From positions 1 to 7,325 of the forward strand of contig JAQGHJ010000333.1 in the NCBI GenBank assembly GCA_028288905.1: 7,325 bases of DNA, written 5' to 3'. The first letter of the stretch is position 1. Each line of letters begins with the position of its first letter. The notes under the pieces were generated by a model. The model saw nothing but the letters and a program-made list of their open reading frames with translations, did not search any database and was not told where the DNA came from. Position numbers and translations under genes: made by a program. Of this stretch, positions 6,768 through 7,325 are shown one piece after another. Origin of the DNA: Phycisphaerales bacterium (GTDB taxonomy: Bacteria; Planctomycetota; Phycisphaerae; Tepidisphaerales; Tepidisphaeraceae).

Positions 6768-6796
6768 GCCTCCCTCTACGTCAGCGGAGTGGAGGC
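6768..6796 (-). promoter_or_regulatory. Possible Shine-Dalgarno-masking hairpin before the LodA-like gene
   Basis: On the minus strand GCCTCC (6796-6791) can pair with GGAGGC (6773-6768) across a 17-base loop. The right arm is part of AGAGGGAGGC, which lies directly before the upstream candidate ATG at 6766-6764. If that start is used, the hairpin would hide its ribosome binding site. The 108-base gap between the cupin and LodA-like genes otherwise shows only a short AT-rich patch (about 6799-6809) and no convincing promoter or terminator. Confidence 0.3.
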
Positions 6797-6829
6797 TCTT
6801 ATGATTTAATCCCGATCGAGAGCTGGTGA

Positions 6830-7318
6830 CTATTTGTCGGCGGGGCTCGATGCCCGGCTCTTCAATTCAACCTCGACGATCTCCCACGGCTGATCGGATG
6901 TGTTTTCGCCCGCGTGAACCGTCGCGGTGCTCCAGTACGCGGTGCCGCCCTTGACGTCGGCGTCTCCTTCAGAGCCGTCGGGCAACGAAATGCGGACCTT
7001 CACATCCGTCAAGTAGACAACAACGCGGTCCGGGTGGGAGTGCATCGGTGTCATCTCATGCGCCGGCAGGCGCAAGCGCACGATACGGACGCGGTCGTTC
7101 TCGAAAACGAGCGTGGCATGTTTCGGATCGGCCGTGACCACGTCCGGAGCGGAGAACGGCATCTTATTGCCACTGCCGCCCCCGGCCGGCACCGGCGTCT
7201 GGCAGCCGGTGCTGCAACCGACCCATAGGAACAGCAATCCGGCTCTTCGGAAGGTACGAGCAGCAGACTGCCCGGCCCCACGATGCGAGAGGGGGCGGGA
7301 GATAAATCCGTGTGTCAT
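6830..7318 (-). CDS. Cupin-domain protein, probable lipoprotein
   Basis: This 162-residue protein has a basic N-terminus, a hydrophobic stretch AGLLFLWVGC (26-35), and then Cys35 and Cys39 followed by a Pro/Gly-rich linker. It reads as a lipoprotein signal with a non-standard lipobox (Trp at -3 of Cys35). Residues about 68-153 form one cupin barrel. Motif 1 includes PMHSHPD with metal-ligand candidates His93 and His95; motif 2 is VHAGEN with His135-x3-Asn139. The glutamate usual in motif 1 is not obvious. It resembles small single-cupin proteins of unknown function with an 'ENDRVRIVR...MHSHPD' layout. It ends 108 bases before the LodA-like gene on the same strand and may be in the same operon. 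The ATG at 7318 sits seven bases from the window edge, so its ribosome binding site cannot be judged. A shorter start at Met53 would remove the export signal. Confidence 0.82.
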   Translation of the reverse strand: MTHGFISRPLSHRGAGQSAARTFRRAGLLFLWVGCSTGCQTPVPAGGGSGNKMPFSAPDVVTADPKHATLVFENDRVRIVRLRLPAHEMTPMHSHPDRVVVYLTDVKVRISLPDGSEGDADVKGGTAYWSTATVHAGENTSDQPWEIVEVELKSRASSPADK

Positions 7319-7325
7319 GTTGTAA

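Overview
All convincing genes in this window lie on the minus strand, so the biological order runs from high to low coordinates. The DNA is GC-rich, with strong GC-driven third-codon bias that produces many long antisense shadow frames. The gene content is a lipoprotein-type cupin, a LodA/LodB-type quinoprotein oxidase pair, and a caspase-like peptidase with a beta-rich tail. This would fit a large-genome environmental bacterium, perhaps a planctomycete of the Gemmata type. That is inferred from style and content; no phylogenetic marker is present.

Layout, in transcription order: (1) 7318-6830, a probable lipoprotein with one cupin domain. (2) A 108-base gap holding a possible Shine-Dalgarno-masking hairpin and two candidate starts for the next gene. 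(3) 6721-2822, a giant (about 1299 aa) LodA-like protein. Its N-terminal half is a cysteine tryptophylquinone (CTQ) amino-acid oxidase domain. It is followed by a domain that reads as a heme-oxygenase-like diiron oxidase (HDO, 'iron-containing redox enzyme' family), then two copies of a module resembling the C-terminal half of a c-type cytochrome without a heme motif, and a basic low-complexity tail. (4) 2752-1586, a LodB-like FAD protein, the expected maturation partner that builds CTQ. (5) A 340-base gene-free stretch with three inverted repeats and an AT-rich patch. (6) 1245-202, a caspase-like peptidase with an intact His/Cys dyad. (7) 215-1, the 5' part of a gene that overlaps the caspase gene by 14 bases and whose product resembles the caspase C-terminal tail.

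How they may work together: LodB would install CTQ on the LodA domain, which would oxidise a primary amine or amino acid and release ammonia and hydrogen peroxide. The fused HDO domain could then act on the product or a related amino-acid substrate using O2, or possibly the peroxide. This two-cofactor fusion is the most noteworthy item in the window. The caspase pair looks like a separate transcription unit, tightly coupled within itself, and nothing in the sequence ties it functionally to the oxidase operon.
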